From the NCBI RefSeq assembly GCF_012847295.1, contig NZ_JABBDY010000004.1:334822-398821 (forward strand): a stretch of DNA of 64,000 nucleotides. Direction: 5' to 3'. The position numbers were made by a program, and so were the translations under genes. The stretch is from Microbacterium sp. MF43 (lineage in GTDB: Bacteria; Actinomycetota; Actinomycetes; Actinomycetales; Microbacteriaceae). The notes beneath the pieces were generated by a model, which saw only the letters and a program-made list of their open reading frames with translations, ran no database searches and had not been told where the DNA came from. Shown here piece after piece: positions 1-10,274 of the stretch (positions are counted from its first letter, which is position 1; every line of letters begins with the position of its first letter).

Positions 1-113
1 CGCGCGGCACGGTCGCCTCCGTGCTCGAGGTCGAAGACGAGGACGCCGAGATCTTCGCGATCCTCACCGGCGCGGAGTTCGACAACGTGCGGATCCCGAT
101 CATCCCCAACTGA
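1..113 (+). CDS. 3' end of an unidentified protein
   Basis: Only the last 36 codons are inside the window, read from base 3 to a TGA at 111-113. The residues are acidic then hydrophobic and end in IPIIPN. I do not recognise a family from this fragment. A perfect GC-rich palindrome 14 bases after the stop fits a terminator, so this gene probably ends its transcription unit here. Codon use matches the neighbouring resident genes. Confidence 0.6.
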   Translation, partial: RGTVASVLEVEDEDAEIFAILTGAEFDNVRIPIIPN

Positions 114-126
114 GTCGGCAGGGGAG

Positions 127-150
127 CGGATGCCTCGGCCGAGGCATCCG
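127..150 (+). terminator. Perfect GGATGCCT palindrome, probable terminator
   Basis: A 24-base perfect inverted repeat is built on CGGATGCCTC and its complement and is followed by TCCCTTC. It lies between the gene ending at 113 and the convergent XRE gene ending at 237, so it could stop transcription from both sides. The T-run is weak. The same palindrome family also sits in divergent promoters elsewhere in the window, so termination is likely but not certain. Confidence 0.6.
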
Positions 151-236
151 TCCCTTCGCATGGCGCGCCCCTTTCCTGCGCGCGCTGCACCGATCCACGC
201 AGCGCGTGCAGGAAACGGCAGCGCTCGGCCCGCCGC

Positions 237-467
237 TCAGTCGGCGCGGACCAGCAGCTCGCCGATCTCGCAGTCCAGAGCCCGGCAGATCGCGGACAGC
301 GTGGAGTAACGGATCGCCCGCGCGCGGTCGTTCTTGAGGATCGACAAGTTCACGACCGAGACGCCGACGAGCTCCGACAGGCGCGTGAGCGTCATGCCGC
401 GCTCCTCGAGGAGCTCGTCAAGGCGGCAGTGGACCCCGGACGGGCCGTCCTCTTCGGCGGGGCTCAC
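237..467 (-). CDS. XRE/Cro-type helix-turn-helix regulator
   Basis: A 76-residue DNA-binding protein that is one Cro/C1 helix-turn-helix: the stretch from MTLTRLSELVGVS to LSAICRALDCEIGELL covers the whole fold. The GTG start at 467 overlaps the TGA of the upstream membrane-protein gene (GTGA), so the two are translationally coupled. Known biology: small XRE regulators of this length are commonly paired with DUF2975 membrane proteins, as YozG with YoaS in Bacillus. Inference: it represses its own operon through the inverted repeat at 1208-1242. The signal sensed is unknown. Confidence 0.85.
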   Translation of the reverse strand: MSPAEEDGPSGVHCRLDELLEERGMTLTRLSELVGVSVVNLSILKNDRARAIRYSTLSAICRALDCEIGELLVRAD

Positions 468-1198
468 ACCAGCGTCTCCGTGTCCTTCTGCATGCGCACC
501 CCGATCTGAAAGGCCGCCGCGACGAGCGCCAGGCCGAGCGCCCAGCCGATGGGCGCGAAGTCGAGGTTCATTGTGAAGAGGCTCAGGCCGGGATACGGGC
601 CATTCCCGTCGTCGCCCCCGGTGACTTCTCTCACGCCCAGATACTCCACGGTCGCCGTGCGCCCGAACGCGCCTGCCACTTGCCCTCCCAAGCCGCCGAT
701 CACGACTGCGACAGCTGCGGCGCCGATCACATGAGGCAACGCGCGCGTGAAGGGCCTGCCTCGGAGGAGCATGATCGACAGCCAGGCCACGGCTACCCCG
801 ATCGCGATGGAGGTGAGCGCCGGGAGAGCCGTCTCGAGATAAAGGAGCCAGCGGGGACCGAGCGGGAGGCCGCTCACCTCGACCCATGCGGTTTGGTACC
901 CGCTGTTGACGAGATGCTCGACGCCGTCGAGGCGGTCGATGGGTGAGCCGTAGTACCCGATGTCATTCACGATCGAGGGTTCCGAGCCGAAGACGACGAC
1001 TGCATTCGTGACGAGGCTGAGCGTGCCGAGCGCTGCGGCGAGCATTCCTCCCGCGCCGACGAGTGAGACGATCCATGACTCCAGCGGGGTGAGATTCCCT
1101 CCGCGAGGCGGACGCCGGCGCGCGACGATGACGAGCACGAGGGCGGTGCCCACCGCGATCGGCAGGACCACCGTAACCAAGAGGACCTCTGTCGGCAC
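464..1198 (-). CDS. DUF2975 family membrane protein
   Basis: An integral membrane protein of 244 residues with four hydrophobic segments: an N-terminal helix after VPTEVLLV, one around MLAAALGTLSLV, one around LTSIAIGVAVAWLS and a C-terminal one at PIGWALGLALVAAAFQIG. That is the DUF2975 layout. I chose the GTG at 1198 because GGAGG lies five bases before it. An ATG at 1210 in the same frame would add four residues but has no ribosome site and overlaps the putative operator. It forms a two-gene operon with the XRE gene, which overlaps its stop codon. The biochemical function of the family is unknown. Confidence 0.8.
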   Translation of the reverse strand: MPTEVLLVTVVLPIAVGTALVLVIVARRRPPRGGNLTPLESWIVSLVGAGGMLAAALGTLSLVTNAVVVFGSEPSIVNDIGYYGSPIDRLDGVEHLVNSGYQTAWVEVSGLPLGPRWLLYLETALPALTSIAIGVAVAWLSIMLLRGRPFTRALPHVIGAAAVAVVIGGLGGQVAGAFGRTATVEYLGVREVTGGDDGNGPYPGLSLFTMNLDFAPIGWALGLALVAAAFQIGVRMQKDTETLV

Positions 1199-1207
1199 GA
1201 TCGCCTC

Positions 1208-1242
1208 CATATCGATAAACGTTGTTATTGAAAAACGATATG
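1208..1242 (-). promoter_or_regulatory. AT-rich inverted repeat, probable XRE operator
   Basis: CATATCG and CGATATG form a perfect 7-base inverted repeat 21 bases apart in an unusually AT-rich stretch directly upstream of the membrane-protein start. Its position over the probable promoter fits autoregulation by the XRE protein encoded at the end of the same operon. This is inference from position and symmetry only. Confidence 0.5.
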
Positions 1243-1273
1243 GCGGCGCAGTGCACGCGTCAAGAACCGAAAC

Positions 1274-1299
1274 GGGACGGATGCCGCGGCATCCGTCCC
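1274..1299. repeat. GGATGCC palindrome in a divergent promoter region
   Basis: A near-perfect 26-base palindrome with arms GGGACGGATGCC lies between the divergent DUF2975 and clpC genes. Neither gene ends here, so it cannot be an ordinary terminator of a gene seen in the window. It belongs to the same sequence family as the palindromes at 127-150 and 29530-29553. Confidence 0.7.
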
Positions 1300-1317
1300 C
1301 GTACGTCACGACCGATC

Positions 1318-1364
1318 CGCCCCTGGCGAACACGGACTTGCGGCCCCGACCCTCTCGTTACCCT
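1318..1364 (+). promoter_or_regulatory. clpC promoter with possible ClgR site
   Basis: CGC-N5-GCGAAC at 1318-1331 resembles the actinobacterial ClgR operator, which controls clp genes in Corynebacterium and Streptomyces. Downstream are TTGCGG (1338-1343) and TACCCT (1359-1364), a possible -35/-10 pair although the 15-base gap is short. The ClgR assignment rests on one partial consensus match. Confidence 0.35.
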
Positions 1365-1421
1365 CGATGTAAGGCGCCAGGAGTGCATCCGCGCACCGGT
1401 GGCGCCCCGGAGGAGTGAACG

Positions 1422-3947
<2,526 letters not shown>

Positions 3948-3963
3948 GTTCTGAAGGACGACG

Positions 3964-3996
3964 CGAAGAGCGGATGCTGCAGGCATCCGCTCTTCG
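3964..3996 (+). terminator. Rho-independent terminator of clpC
   Basis: A 14-base perfect stem built on GAAGAGCGGATGC with a 5-base loop, followed by TCGTTT, 16 bases after the clpC stop. It contains the AGGCATCC signature octamer. Confidence 0.85.
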
Positions 3997-4126
3997 TCGT
4001 TTCCGGCCCCGCGATCGGCGTCGAAGTACCAGGCAGAACGCCGCGCAGGTCGCGCGCTGAGGCGTTGTCACGGCGTGGCTCGTGAATCCTCGACGCCCGC
4101 GGCCTCGGCCGGGTCGGCCGGGGCCC

Positions 4127-4132
4127 TACGCT
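4127..4132 (+). promoter_or_regulatory. -10 box of a leaderless promoter (argA)
   Basis: TACGCT lies exactly six bases before the GTG at 4139, which puts the transcription start on the start codon. The same box and spacing occur before the gene at 5359 and elsewhere in this window. Confidence 0.7.
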
Positions 4133-4138
4133 GGACGG

Positions 4139-4645
4139 GTGAGTGAGTTCACGGTCCGTCCGGCGCGGACGCAGGACGTGCGCGGCATCCAGGCGATGCT
4201 CGAGCCGTTCGTGCAGCGCCGGATCCTGCTCGGCAAGGACCTCGTGGTGCTCTTCGAGGCCACGCAGCAGTTCGTCGTCGCCGAGGATGCGGCGGGCAAC
4301 CTGGTCGGCTGCGGGGCGCTGCACGTCATGTGGGAGGACCTCGGTGAGATCCGCACCCTCATCGTCGTCGACGAGTGGCTGCACCACGGCGTCGGCCGCG
4401 CGATCGTCGAGTCGCTCGAGGAGAACGCACGCCGCCTCGGTCTGTCGCGGCTGTTCTGCCTGACGTTCGAGGTCGACTTCTTCACCCGGCGCGGGTTCGC
4501 CCCGATCGGCGAGCAGGTCGTCGATCCCGACGTCTACTCCCAGCTCATCCGCTCACCCGACGAAGGTGTCGCGGAATTCCTGGATCTTGCCCACGTCAAG
4601 CCGAACACCCTCGGCAACACCCGCATGCTGAAGGTCCTCGGTTGA
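4139..4645 (+). CDS. argA: Amino-acid N-acetyltransferase (ArgA, Rv2747 type)
   Basis: Acetylates L-glutamate, or glutamine, with acetyl-CoA in the first step of arginine synthesis. The 168-residue protein is a single GNAT domain that closely matches what I recall of mycobacterial Rv2747: VGCGALHVMWEDLGEIRTLIV, the acetyl-CoA loop around HHGVGRAIVESL, and the C-terminal VAEFLDLAHVKPNTLGN(T/S)RML block. I chose the GTG at 4139 because TACGCT is placed for leaderless transcription. A longer form from 4082 would add only a Pro/Arg-rich tail. Its stop overlaps the TTG start of the next small membrane gene. The other arginine genes are not nearby. Confidence 0.9.
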   Translation: MSEFTVRPARTQDVRGIQAMLEPFVQRRILLGKDLVVLFEATQQFVVAEDAAGNLVGCGALHVMWEDLGEIRTLIVVDEWLHHGVGRAIVESLEENARRLGLSRLFCLTFEVDFFTRRGFAPIGEQVVDPDVYSQLIRSPDEGVAEFLDLAHVKPNTLGNTRMLKVLG

Positions 4646-4908
4646 GGCCCGGCATCTGGTCGTACGTCTTCGGAGGCGTCGGCCTGCTCGCGTTCCTGGG
4701 CACGGCCGGGCTCTACGCGGGCGCGACGGAATTCCTGCCGCTGTGGGGCCTGGCGATCCTGTGGGCGGCGTGGGCCGCGCTGCTGGTGTTCGCCATCTGG
4801 CTCATGCGGATGTCGCCCGCGTGGGTTCTCGCTGTCCCGGTGCTCTCGGTGATCCTCTTTGCGATGCTGACCGGGATCCTCGAGGTCGTGCTGCTCTTCC
4901 TGCTCTGA
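4642..4908 (+). CDS. Small three-helix membrane protein
   Basis: An 88-residue hydrophobic protein with three predicted membrane segments (VFGGVGLLAFLGTAGLYA, LPLWGLAILWAAWAALLVF and VLAVPVLSVILFAML) and almost no soluble loops. The frame opens with a TTG that overlaps the argA stop codon (TTGA), so it is probably translated by coupling from argA mRNA. No family is recognised and no function is proposed. The TTG start is supported only by the overlap and by the first codons fitting the membrane topology. Confidence 0.65.
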   Translation: MRPGIWSYVFGGVGLLAFLGTAGLYAGATEFLPLWGLAILWAAWAALLVFAIWLMRMSPAWVLAVPVLSVILFAMLTGILEVVLLFLL

Positions 4909-4925
4909 GCCTCTCGGGGGCGGGC

Positions 4926-5243
4926 TCAGTCGAACAGGTCGCTGAGCCAGTGCTCTTTCTTCTTCGGGCGGTGCCCCGGGTTGTAGCCCCGCTGGTCGTA
5001 ACGCGGGTCGTATGACTGCTGACCGTAAGGGTCCTGCGCGGGCGGGGCATACCCCTGCTGCCCGTACCCCGACGCCGCCGGCGCTGCGGGTGCTGCGCCC
5101 GCCGATTCGCGCGCCGCGCGCTCGAGGATCTTGTCGAGCTCGCCGCGGTCGAGCCACACGCCGCGGCAGGTGGGGCAGTAGTCGATCTCGACGCCGGAGC
5201 GCTCGCTCATCACGAGCACGGAACCGTCGGTGGGGCACTTCAT
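4926..5243 (-). CDS. TFIIB-type zinc-ribbon protein
   Basis: A 105-residue protein with an N-terminal zinc ribbon: CPTD at residues 3-6, then CPTCRGVWLDRGELDKIL. This Cys pattern and the WLDRGEL signature define the zf-TFIIB family of small bacterial proteins. The middle is Ala/Pro/Gln/Tyr-rich and probably disordered (GYGQQGYAPPAQDPYGQQ). The C-terminus is basic and ends in a short DLFD tail. GAGGAGG precedes the ATG. It may bind nucleic acid or protein, but its role is unknown. It is a stand-alone gene, convergent with the membrane protein gene. Confidence 0.85.
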   Translation of the reverse strand: MKCPTDGSVLVMSERSGVEIDYCPTCRGVWLDRGELDKILERAARESAGAAPAAPAASGYGQQGYAPPAQDPYGQQSYDPRYDQRGYNPGHRPKKKEHWLSDLFD

Positions 5244-5346
5244 GGGGTCCTCCTCGATGTCCGTTCGACCCTATCGATCCCGCCCTTGCGCCACCTGTGA
5301 AGGCCGGGAGCGGGCGTGCCGGACGGGTGGGGCGGATGCCTCGACC

Positions 5347-5352
5347 TACGCT
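5347..5352 (+). promoter_or_regulatory. -10 box of a leaderless promoter
   Basis: TACGCT lies six bases before the GTG at 5359, with the same hexamer and spacing as at argA. Confidence 0.65.
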
Positions 5353-5358
5353 GGAGAG

Positions 5359-6042
5359 GTGACCGGTACGAGCCCCCGCAGAAGCCACTCCCCGGCGGTG
5401 TACCGACGCCGCCGGCTGGTGCTGCTGCTGGCGCTCCTCGCGATCGTCGCGGGGGTGGTGTGGCTTCTCGTGGCGCAGCCGTGGGCGGGCGCGGCATCCG
5501 AGAATCCGTCGCCCCAGGTGTCGCAGACACCGGATGCCTCCCCCACCCCTCCCGCGACGCCGACGGCGACGCCGACCGCCGAAGCTGTCGCCACACCCGC
5601 ACCGACTCCGTCGGGCACGGGACAGCCCGCCCTCGATCCCTGCGACGACGGCGATGTCGCCGTCGAGGCGGTCACCGACCGCAGCTCCTACGCCGCCGAT
5701 CAGCAGCCGGCTCTCACGATCAAGCTCACCAACACCTCCCCGGCCGACTGCACGCTCAACGTGGGCACGAGCGGCCAGGTGTTCACGGTGACGAGCGGAT
5801 CGGATGTCTGGTGGCGTTCCACCGACTGCCAGACCGAGTCGAGCGACATGGTCGTCACACTCAAGGCCGGACAGTCCGTGGCGAGCGCGTCACCGCTCGT
5901 CTGGGACCGCACCCGCTCGTCGGTCGACACGTGCGACGACGACACGCGCCAGCGCGCACCGGGAGGCGGGGCGTCATATCACCTGTCGGTGCAGATCGCC
6001 GGCATCGAGGCGGAGTCGACAGCCCAATTCCTGCTCTACTGA
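5359..6042 (+). CDS. Membrane-anchored extracytoplasmic protein (DUF4232-like)
   Basis: A 227-residue protein with a basic N-terminus, one membrane helix (about residues 18-37, LVLLLALLAIVAGVVWLLV), a Pro/Thr/Ala-rich linker (about 45-85, PTPPATPTATPTAE) typical of actinobacterial cell-wall-spanning proteins, and a C-terminal beta-rich domain. That domain has four regularly spaced cysteines and phrases such as LTIKLTNTSPADCTLNVG, as in DUF4232-type immunoglobulin-like domains. The GTG start is chosen from the leaderless promoter. The exterior location is inferred. No enzymatic motif is visible. A strong hairpin follows the stop. Confidence 0.75.
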   Translation: MTGTSPRRSHSPAVYRRRRLVLLLALLAIVAGVVWLLVAQPWAGAASENPSPQVSQTPDASPTPPATPTATPTAEAVATPAPTPSGTGQPALDPCDDGDVAVEAVTDRSSYAADQQPALTIKLTNTSPADCTLNVGTSGQVFTVTSGSDVWWRSTDCQTESSDMVVTLKAGQSVASASPLVWDRTRSSVDTCDDDTRQRAPGGGASYHLSVQIAGIEAESTAQFLLY

Positions 6043-6103
6043 CGAGGCCCCCGACTGGCCGCGACCTCGCGGCTTCGGCGCGTAGTCGTCCGAGGCACGG
6101 AAA

Positions 6104-6135
6104 AGGCCCCCGGGGTTGGGGACTCCCGGGGGCCT
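6104..6135. terminator. Strong bidirectional terminator hairpin
   Basis: An 11-base perfect stem (AGGCCCCCGGG with its complement) closes a 10-base loop, preceded by AAAA. It lies downstream of the exported protein gene and could also stop read-through from the left-reading permease gene. Confidence 0.75.
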
Positions 6136-6191
6136 GCCACTGTCGATCTAGACGGGCGCCCCCAAGGCGCGGATCTTCGACAATGTGTGAG

Positions 6192-6343
6192 GTGATGCTG
6201 GGGACATCACGCTCCGAGGTGCTGGGGACACCTCGCGTACAAGATTACGTGGATTGGTTGAACCTTGTCTGTCCCCACTTCGGTGGACAAAGTGCTCAGG
6301 ATTCGCTTTAGAAACGCGCATCCTGTCCCCCTTATGGGGGACA
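6192..6343. repeat. Array of four hairpins sharing a TGGGGACA core
   Basis: The 400-base gap 6043-6442 contains no convincing gene, but it holds a hairpin array. Two tandem 6-base stems at 6192-6210 and 6216-6234 enclose the identical 7-base loop CTGGGGA. A third at about 6270-6289 has a TTCG loop, and a fourth at 6324-6343 is TGTCCCCC-TTAT-GGGGGACA. The last two carry the complement of the core. Direct and inverted copies suggest the end of a decayed transposable element or a protein-binding array. A 43-codon open frame runs through it but has no ribosome site. Confidence 0.55.
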
Positions 6344-6442
6344 AGGCCCTCGTTTTCGTGATTCGTCTGCCCGACGCGCCCAGAAAAGGATGCGGGGTCG
6401 AAGCGTCCCCCCGGACCGCTCCGACCCCGCGCTTACCCCTTG

Positions 6443-7978
6443 CTAGGGCTTGTCGCTGCCGAAGACCTCGGTCTCCATCGCGTCGTATCCTTCCGCCTGC
6501 GGGTCACGGTGCAGGCCGCCGGAGATCGCGTACTCCTCCTCGGGCGAGAGCACGAGGCGGTGCCGGAAGAAGAAGGCGAACCCGAGAAGGATGATCACGT
6601 ACACCACCGCGATGGCGACGATGGCCGGTCGCGCGGGTTCGTTGATGAAGAATCCGAAGAAGATGAGCACTGACACCGCGCCGGCGATGACGGCTCCGGG
6701 GATGCCCCACGGGCTGCGGTACGGCCGCTCGACGTTCGGGTACTTCCGTCGCAGGATCACGTACGACACCATCTGCAGCGCGTAGGCGATCACGGCTCCC
6801 CAGATCGCGATGTTGAGGACGATGGCGCCCGCCACGCCACCTGTGCCGCCGAGTGCGTCGACGAGGAGGAGTGCGACGAAGCCGATCACGGCGCCCACGA
6901 CGAGTGCCACCCACGGCGTGGCCCGCTTTCCGGTCAGCGAAAGGAACCGGGGGTAGTAGCCGGCGCGGGAGAGCGAGTACATGTTGCGGCCGTAGGCGAA
7001 CATGATCCCCTGCAGCGACGCGAGGAGGCCGATGAGGGCGAACAGGGAGAGGACGGCGGCAAGCTCATCTCCGACGATCGCCCGGAAGCCGTCCAGCAGT
7101 GGTTCACCGGCAACACCGGTCGCTTCGGCTCCGACGACGCCCGTGTTGAGGAACAGGACGAGCAGGCCCGTGATGATGAGCGTCGTGCGAGCGATGAACC
7201 CGGCGCGCGGGATGTCGCGCTGCGGGTTGTGCGACTCCTCGGCGGCGAGCGGAAGCTCTTCGATTCCGAGGAAGAACCACATCGCGTACGGGAGGGCGAA
7301 CAGGATCGGGATCCAGCCGTGGGGCAGGAACGCCGTCTGGCCGGGGTCCGGCGGGATGTCGAAGAGCTTGTCCCAGCTGAACTGGCCCGAGAAGAGCGCC
7401 ATCGCCGAGAAGACGAGGATGATGCCGATCGAGATGATCGACACCACGATCGCGAACTTGAACGAGATCGAGGCGCCCGCGGCGTTGAGCGCGATGAAGG
7501 CCGCGTACAGGATGATCCACCAGATCCAGGTGGGCATCGAGAAGTTGAGGAGCTCGCTCGTGATCGCATCGGCATAGGACGCCGAGAAGTACACGATCAC
7601 GGCCGTGGTCGCGACGTACTCGATCGTCTCTGCGAGGCCTGTGACCAGACCGCCCCACGGCCCCATCGCGGAGCGCGCGAACGAGTACGCACCCCCTGTG
7701 TGAGGCATGGCGGCCGCCATCTCGCCGATCGAGAAGATCATGCCGTAGTACATGACCACCAGGATCGCGAAGGCGATGAGCATGCCCCCGAAGCCTGCGA
7801 AGTCGATGCCGAAGTTCCAGCCGGAGAAGTCTCCGGAGATGACGGCGGCGACGGCTAGTCCCCACAGCCCCCACACGCCGGCTGATCGCTTCAGCGTCCG
7901 CTTCTGGAAGTAGTCCTGGCCAGCACGCGTATAGGTCGCCCCAGCAACCTTCGCGGAACCATCGCTCGACTGTGACAT
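6443..7978 (-). CDS. Ethanolamine permease (APC superfamily)
   Basis: A 511-residue cytoplasmic-membrane transporter with twelve hydrophobic segments. The first conserved block is VAAVISGDFSGWNFGIDFAGFGGMLI, followed by FSIGEMAAAMPHTGGAYSFARSAMGPWGGLVTGLAETIEYV, the signature of the APC-family ethanolamine permeases. The ATG at 7978 has GGAGG five bases upstream; an ATG at 7993 lacks one. It is divergent from a ligase, hydrolase, dehydrogenase and reductase set that can process gamma-glutamylated ethanolamine, which supports the substrate. Other small amines cannot be excluded. Confidence 0.85.
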   Translation of the reverse strand: MSQSSDGSAKVAGATYTRAGQDYFQKRTLKRSAGVWGLWGLAVAAVISGDFSGWNFGIDFAGFGGMLIAFAILVVMYYGMIFSIGEMAAAMPHTGGAYSFARSAMGPWGGLVTGLAETIEYVATTAVIVYFSASYADAITSELLNFSMPTWIWWIILYAAFIALNAAGASISFKFAIVVSIISIGIILVFSAMALFSGQFSWDKLFDIPPDPGQTAFLPHGWIPILFALPYAMWFFLGIEELPLAAEESHNPQRDIPRAGFIARTTLIITGLLVLFLNTGVVGAEATGVAGEPLLDGFRAIVGDELAAVLSLFALIGLLASLQGIMFAYGRNMYSLSRAGYYPRFLSLTGKRATPWVALVVGAVIGFVALLLVDALGGTGGVAGAIVLNIAIWGAVIAYALQMVSYVILRRKYPNVERPYRSPWGIPGAVIAGAVSVLIFFGFFINEPARPAIVAIAVVYVIILLGFAFFFRHRLVLSPEEEYAISGGLHRDPQAEGYDAMETEVFGSDKP

Positions 7979-8143
7979 CGATCCTCCGTGCACTCGGGTT
8001 GGACGCAGGGGGTGCGTCTTGCGCTGATTGTGGCGCTTATTGGTGGGCTGTGTCTACCTTTGGGGAGGAAAATCTCGTTACAGTGGACCGGAGCGCGGCC
8101 GAGCGGACCGCGCTCGCGACGCGTGAGACAGGAGGATGTGCGC

Positions 8144-9499
8144 ATGCCGGGGAATCTCACCGTTGCGGACCTCGACGCCGCGATCTCGGCGGGCGAGATC
8201 GACACCGTCATCGTCGCGTTCGCCGACGCGCAGGGAAGGCTCGTCGGCAAGCGCGTCTCGGCGCGGCTCTTCCAGGAGGAGGTGCTCGGCCACGGCGCAG
8301 AGGCGTGCAACTACCTCCTGTCGGTCGATGTCGACATGAACACCGTCGACGGCTACGCGATGTCGAGCTGGGAGACGGGCTACGGCGACATGATGCTGCT
8401 GCCCGACACTGCGACGCTCCGCCGCGTGCCGTGGCATCCGGGCAGCGCCCTCGTGATGGCCGACCTCGCGTGGGAAGGCGGCGACCCGGTGGTGCAGTCT
8501 CCCCGCGACATCCTCAAGACGCAGCGCCGGCGCCTCGCCGACCGGGGTCTCGTGGCCTACTCCGGCACCGAGCTCGAGTTCATCGTCTTCGATGATTCGT
8601 ATCGGGATGCCTGGGCGAAGGGCTACCGCGACCTCACCCCGTCCACCGACTACAACGTCGACTACGACCTCCTCGCCTCGGGTCGGCTCGAACCCCTGCT
8701 GCGCGACATCCGTGTCAGCATGGACGGCGCGGGCCTCTACACCGAGGGCGTCAAGGGCGAGTGCAACCTGGGTCAGCAGGAGATCGCGTTCCGCTACGCC
8801 GAGGTGCTCGAGACCGCCGATCAGCACACGATCTACAAGAACGGCGCGAAGGCGATCGCCGACAGGCACGGCAAGGCCGTCACGTTCATGGCCAAGTTCA
8901 ACGAGCGCGAGGGCAACAGCTGCCACATCCACCTGTCGCTGCGCACCGGGGCCGGCGAGCCGGTCATGGCCGGCGACGGGGACCACGGGTTCAGCCCCCT
9001 CATGGAGCACTGGATCGCGGGTATCCTCGCGACCCTCCGCGAGTTCACGCTGCTGTACGCGCCGACGATCAACGCCTACAAGCGCTACGCGAAGGGCTCG
9101 TTCGCGCCGACCGGAGTCGCCTGGGGCGTCGACAACCGCACGTGTGCGCTGCGCGTGGTCGGTCACGGGTCCTCCCTCCGCGTCGAGAACCGGGTCCCCG
9201 GCGGGGACGTGAACCCGTACCTCGCGATCTCGGCGATCATCGCCGGCGGCCTGCACGGCATCGAGCACGAGCTGCCGCTGCCGGAGGCCTTGACGGGCAA
9301 TGCGTACGCGGCGGGCGTCGACCACCTGCCGACGACGCTCCGAGAGGCCGCCCAGCTCTTCGACCAGTCCGCGATCGCCCGTTCGGCCTTCGGTGACGAC
9401 ATGGTCGATCACTATCTGAATCAGGCGCGCGTCGAGGTCGAGGCCTTCGACGCCGCCGTCACCGACTGGGAGAGGGTGCGTGGTTTTGAGCGCCTCTGA
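8144..9499 (+). CDS. Glutamine-synthetase-like gamma-glutamylamine ligase (GlnA4/PuuA type)
   Basis: Probably joins glutamate to an amine with ATP. The 451 residues carry a glutamine synthetase catalytic domain: the GTELEFIVFD strand, the GECNLGQQEI metal-binding segment, GNSCHIHLSLR, the APTINAYKRY loop and RVENRVPGGDVNPYL. The N-terminal domain lacks the pattern of housekeeping GlnA, and length and motifs fit GlnA3/GlnA4/PuuA. In Streptomyces, GlnA4 is a gamma-glutamylethanolamide synthetase. With an ethanolamine permease divergent from it, that reaction is the best guess; a polyamine substrate is the alternative. GGAGG is eight bases before the ATG. The stop lies 20 bases inside the next gene. 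Confidence 0.85.
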   Translation: MPGNLTVADLDAAISAGEIDTVIVAFADAQGRLVGKRVSARLFQEEVLGHGAEACNYLLSVDVDMNTVDGYAMSSWETGYGDMMLLPDTATLRRVPWHPGSALVMADLAWEGGDPVVQSPRDILKTQRRRLADRGLVAYSGTELEFIVFDDSYRDAWAKGYRDLTPSTDYNVDYDLLASGRLEPLLRDIRVSMDGAGLYTEGVKGECNLGQQEIAFRYAEVLETADQHTIYKNGAKAIADRHGKAVTFMAKFNEREGNSCHIHLSLRTGAGEPVMAGDGDHGFSPLMEHWIAGILATLREFTLLYAPTINAYKRYAKGSFAPTGVAWGVDNRTCALRVVGHGSSLRVENRVPGGDVNPYLAISAIIAGGLHGIEHELPLPEALTGNAYAAGVDHLPTTLREAAQLFDQSAIARSAFGDDMVDHYLNQARVEVEAFDAAVTDWERVRGFERL

Positions 9500-10274
9500 T
9501 CTCGATACACCGCCCGCAGCGGCACACGATCTCCGGAAGCGGCCGGTGATCGGCCTCACCACCTACCTCGAGCAGGCGAAGCAGGGTGTGTGGGACGTGC
9601 GCGCGGCGTTCCTGCCGCAGCAGTACTTCGACGCCGTGACCGCCTCGGGCGGGATCGCCGTGCTGCTGCCGCCGCAGCCGGATCCGGATGCCGCGGCCCC
9701 GGCCGTGCTCGAGGGACTCGACGGCCTCATCCTGACCGGCGGACTGGACGTCCAGCCCGAGCTGTACGGCGCGCCGAGGCATCCGCTCACCGACCCGGCC
9801 CGGCCCGACCGCGACGCATGGGAACTCGCCCTCTTCCGCGGTGCGGAAGAGAGACGGATGCCTGTGCTCGCGATCTGCCGGGGCCTGCAGCTCGTCAACG
9901 TGGCCAGGGGAGGCACGCTGCACCAGCACCTCCCCGATGCACTCGGCACCGAGCGGTACCGTGTCGGCGGCGGAGTCTTCGCCACGAACGAAGTCGTCGT
10001 CGACGAAGGCTCCCGTCTCGCGGGCCTCGTCGGAGCCGGCCCGCTCGAGGTGCACAGCTACCATCACCAGGGCGTCGACCGTCTCGGCGAGGGGCTGGTT
10101 GTGAGCGCCCGCACCGACGACGGGCTCGTGCAGGCGTTCGAGTCCGAAGGCGAGCAGTACCTCGTGGGCGTGCAATGGCACCCCGAGGAGAACGCCGAGG
10201 ACCGGCGGCTGTTCGCGGGCCTCGTCGGCGAAGCTGCGCAGTACCGCTCGACGACCGGGACGGTGCGCGCATGA
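9480..10274 (+). CDS. Gamma-glutamyl amide hydrolase (PuuD-like, class I GATase)
   Basis: A 264-residue peptidase C26 enzyme expected to cut a gamma-glutamyl bond, releasing glutamate and the oxidised amine product. The nucleophile is Cys133 in AICRGLQLVN and the catalytic His/Glu are His234 and Glu236 in VQWHPEE. The glycine-rich LILTGGLDVQPELYG block is also typical. The GTG at 9480 overlaps the end of the ligase gene by 20 bases and the stop overlaps the next ATG, so the operon is tightly coupled. In the Puu pathway this enzyme acts last, after the aldehyde dehydrogenase. Here the likely substrate is gamma-glutamylglycine. Confidence 0.87.
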   Translation: MVLSASDLDTPPAAAHDLRKRPVIGLTTYLEQAKQGVWDVRAAFLPQQYFDAVTASGGIAVLLPPQPDPDAAAPAVLEGLDGLILTGGLDVQPELYGAPRHPLTDPARPDRDAWELALFRGAEERRMPVLAICRGLQLVNVARGGTLHQHLPDALGTERYRVGGGVFATNEVVVDEGSRLAGLVGAGPLEVHSYHHQGVDRLGEGLVVSARTDDGLVQAFESEGEQYLVGVQWHPEENAEDRRLFAGLVGEAAQYRSTTGTVRA

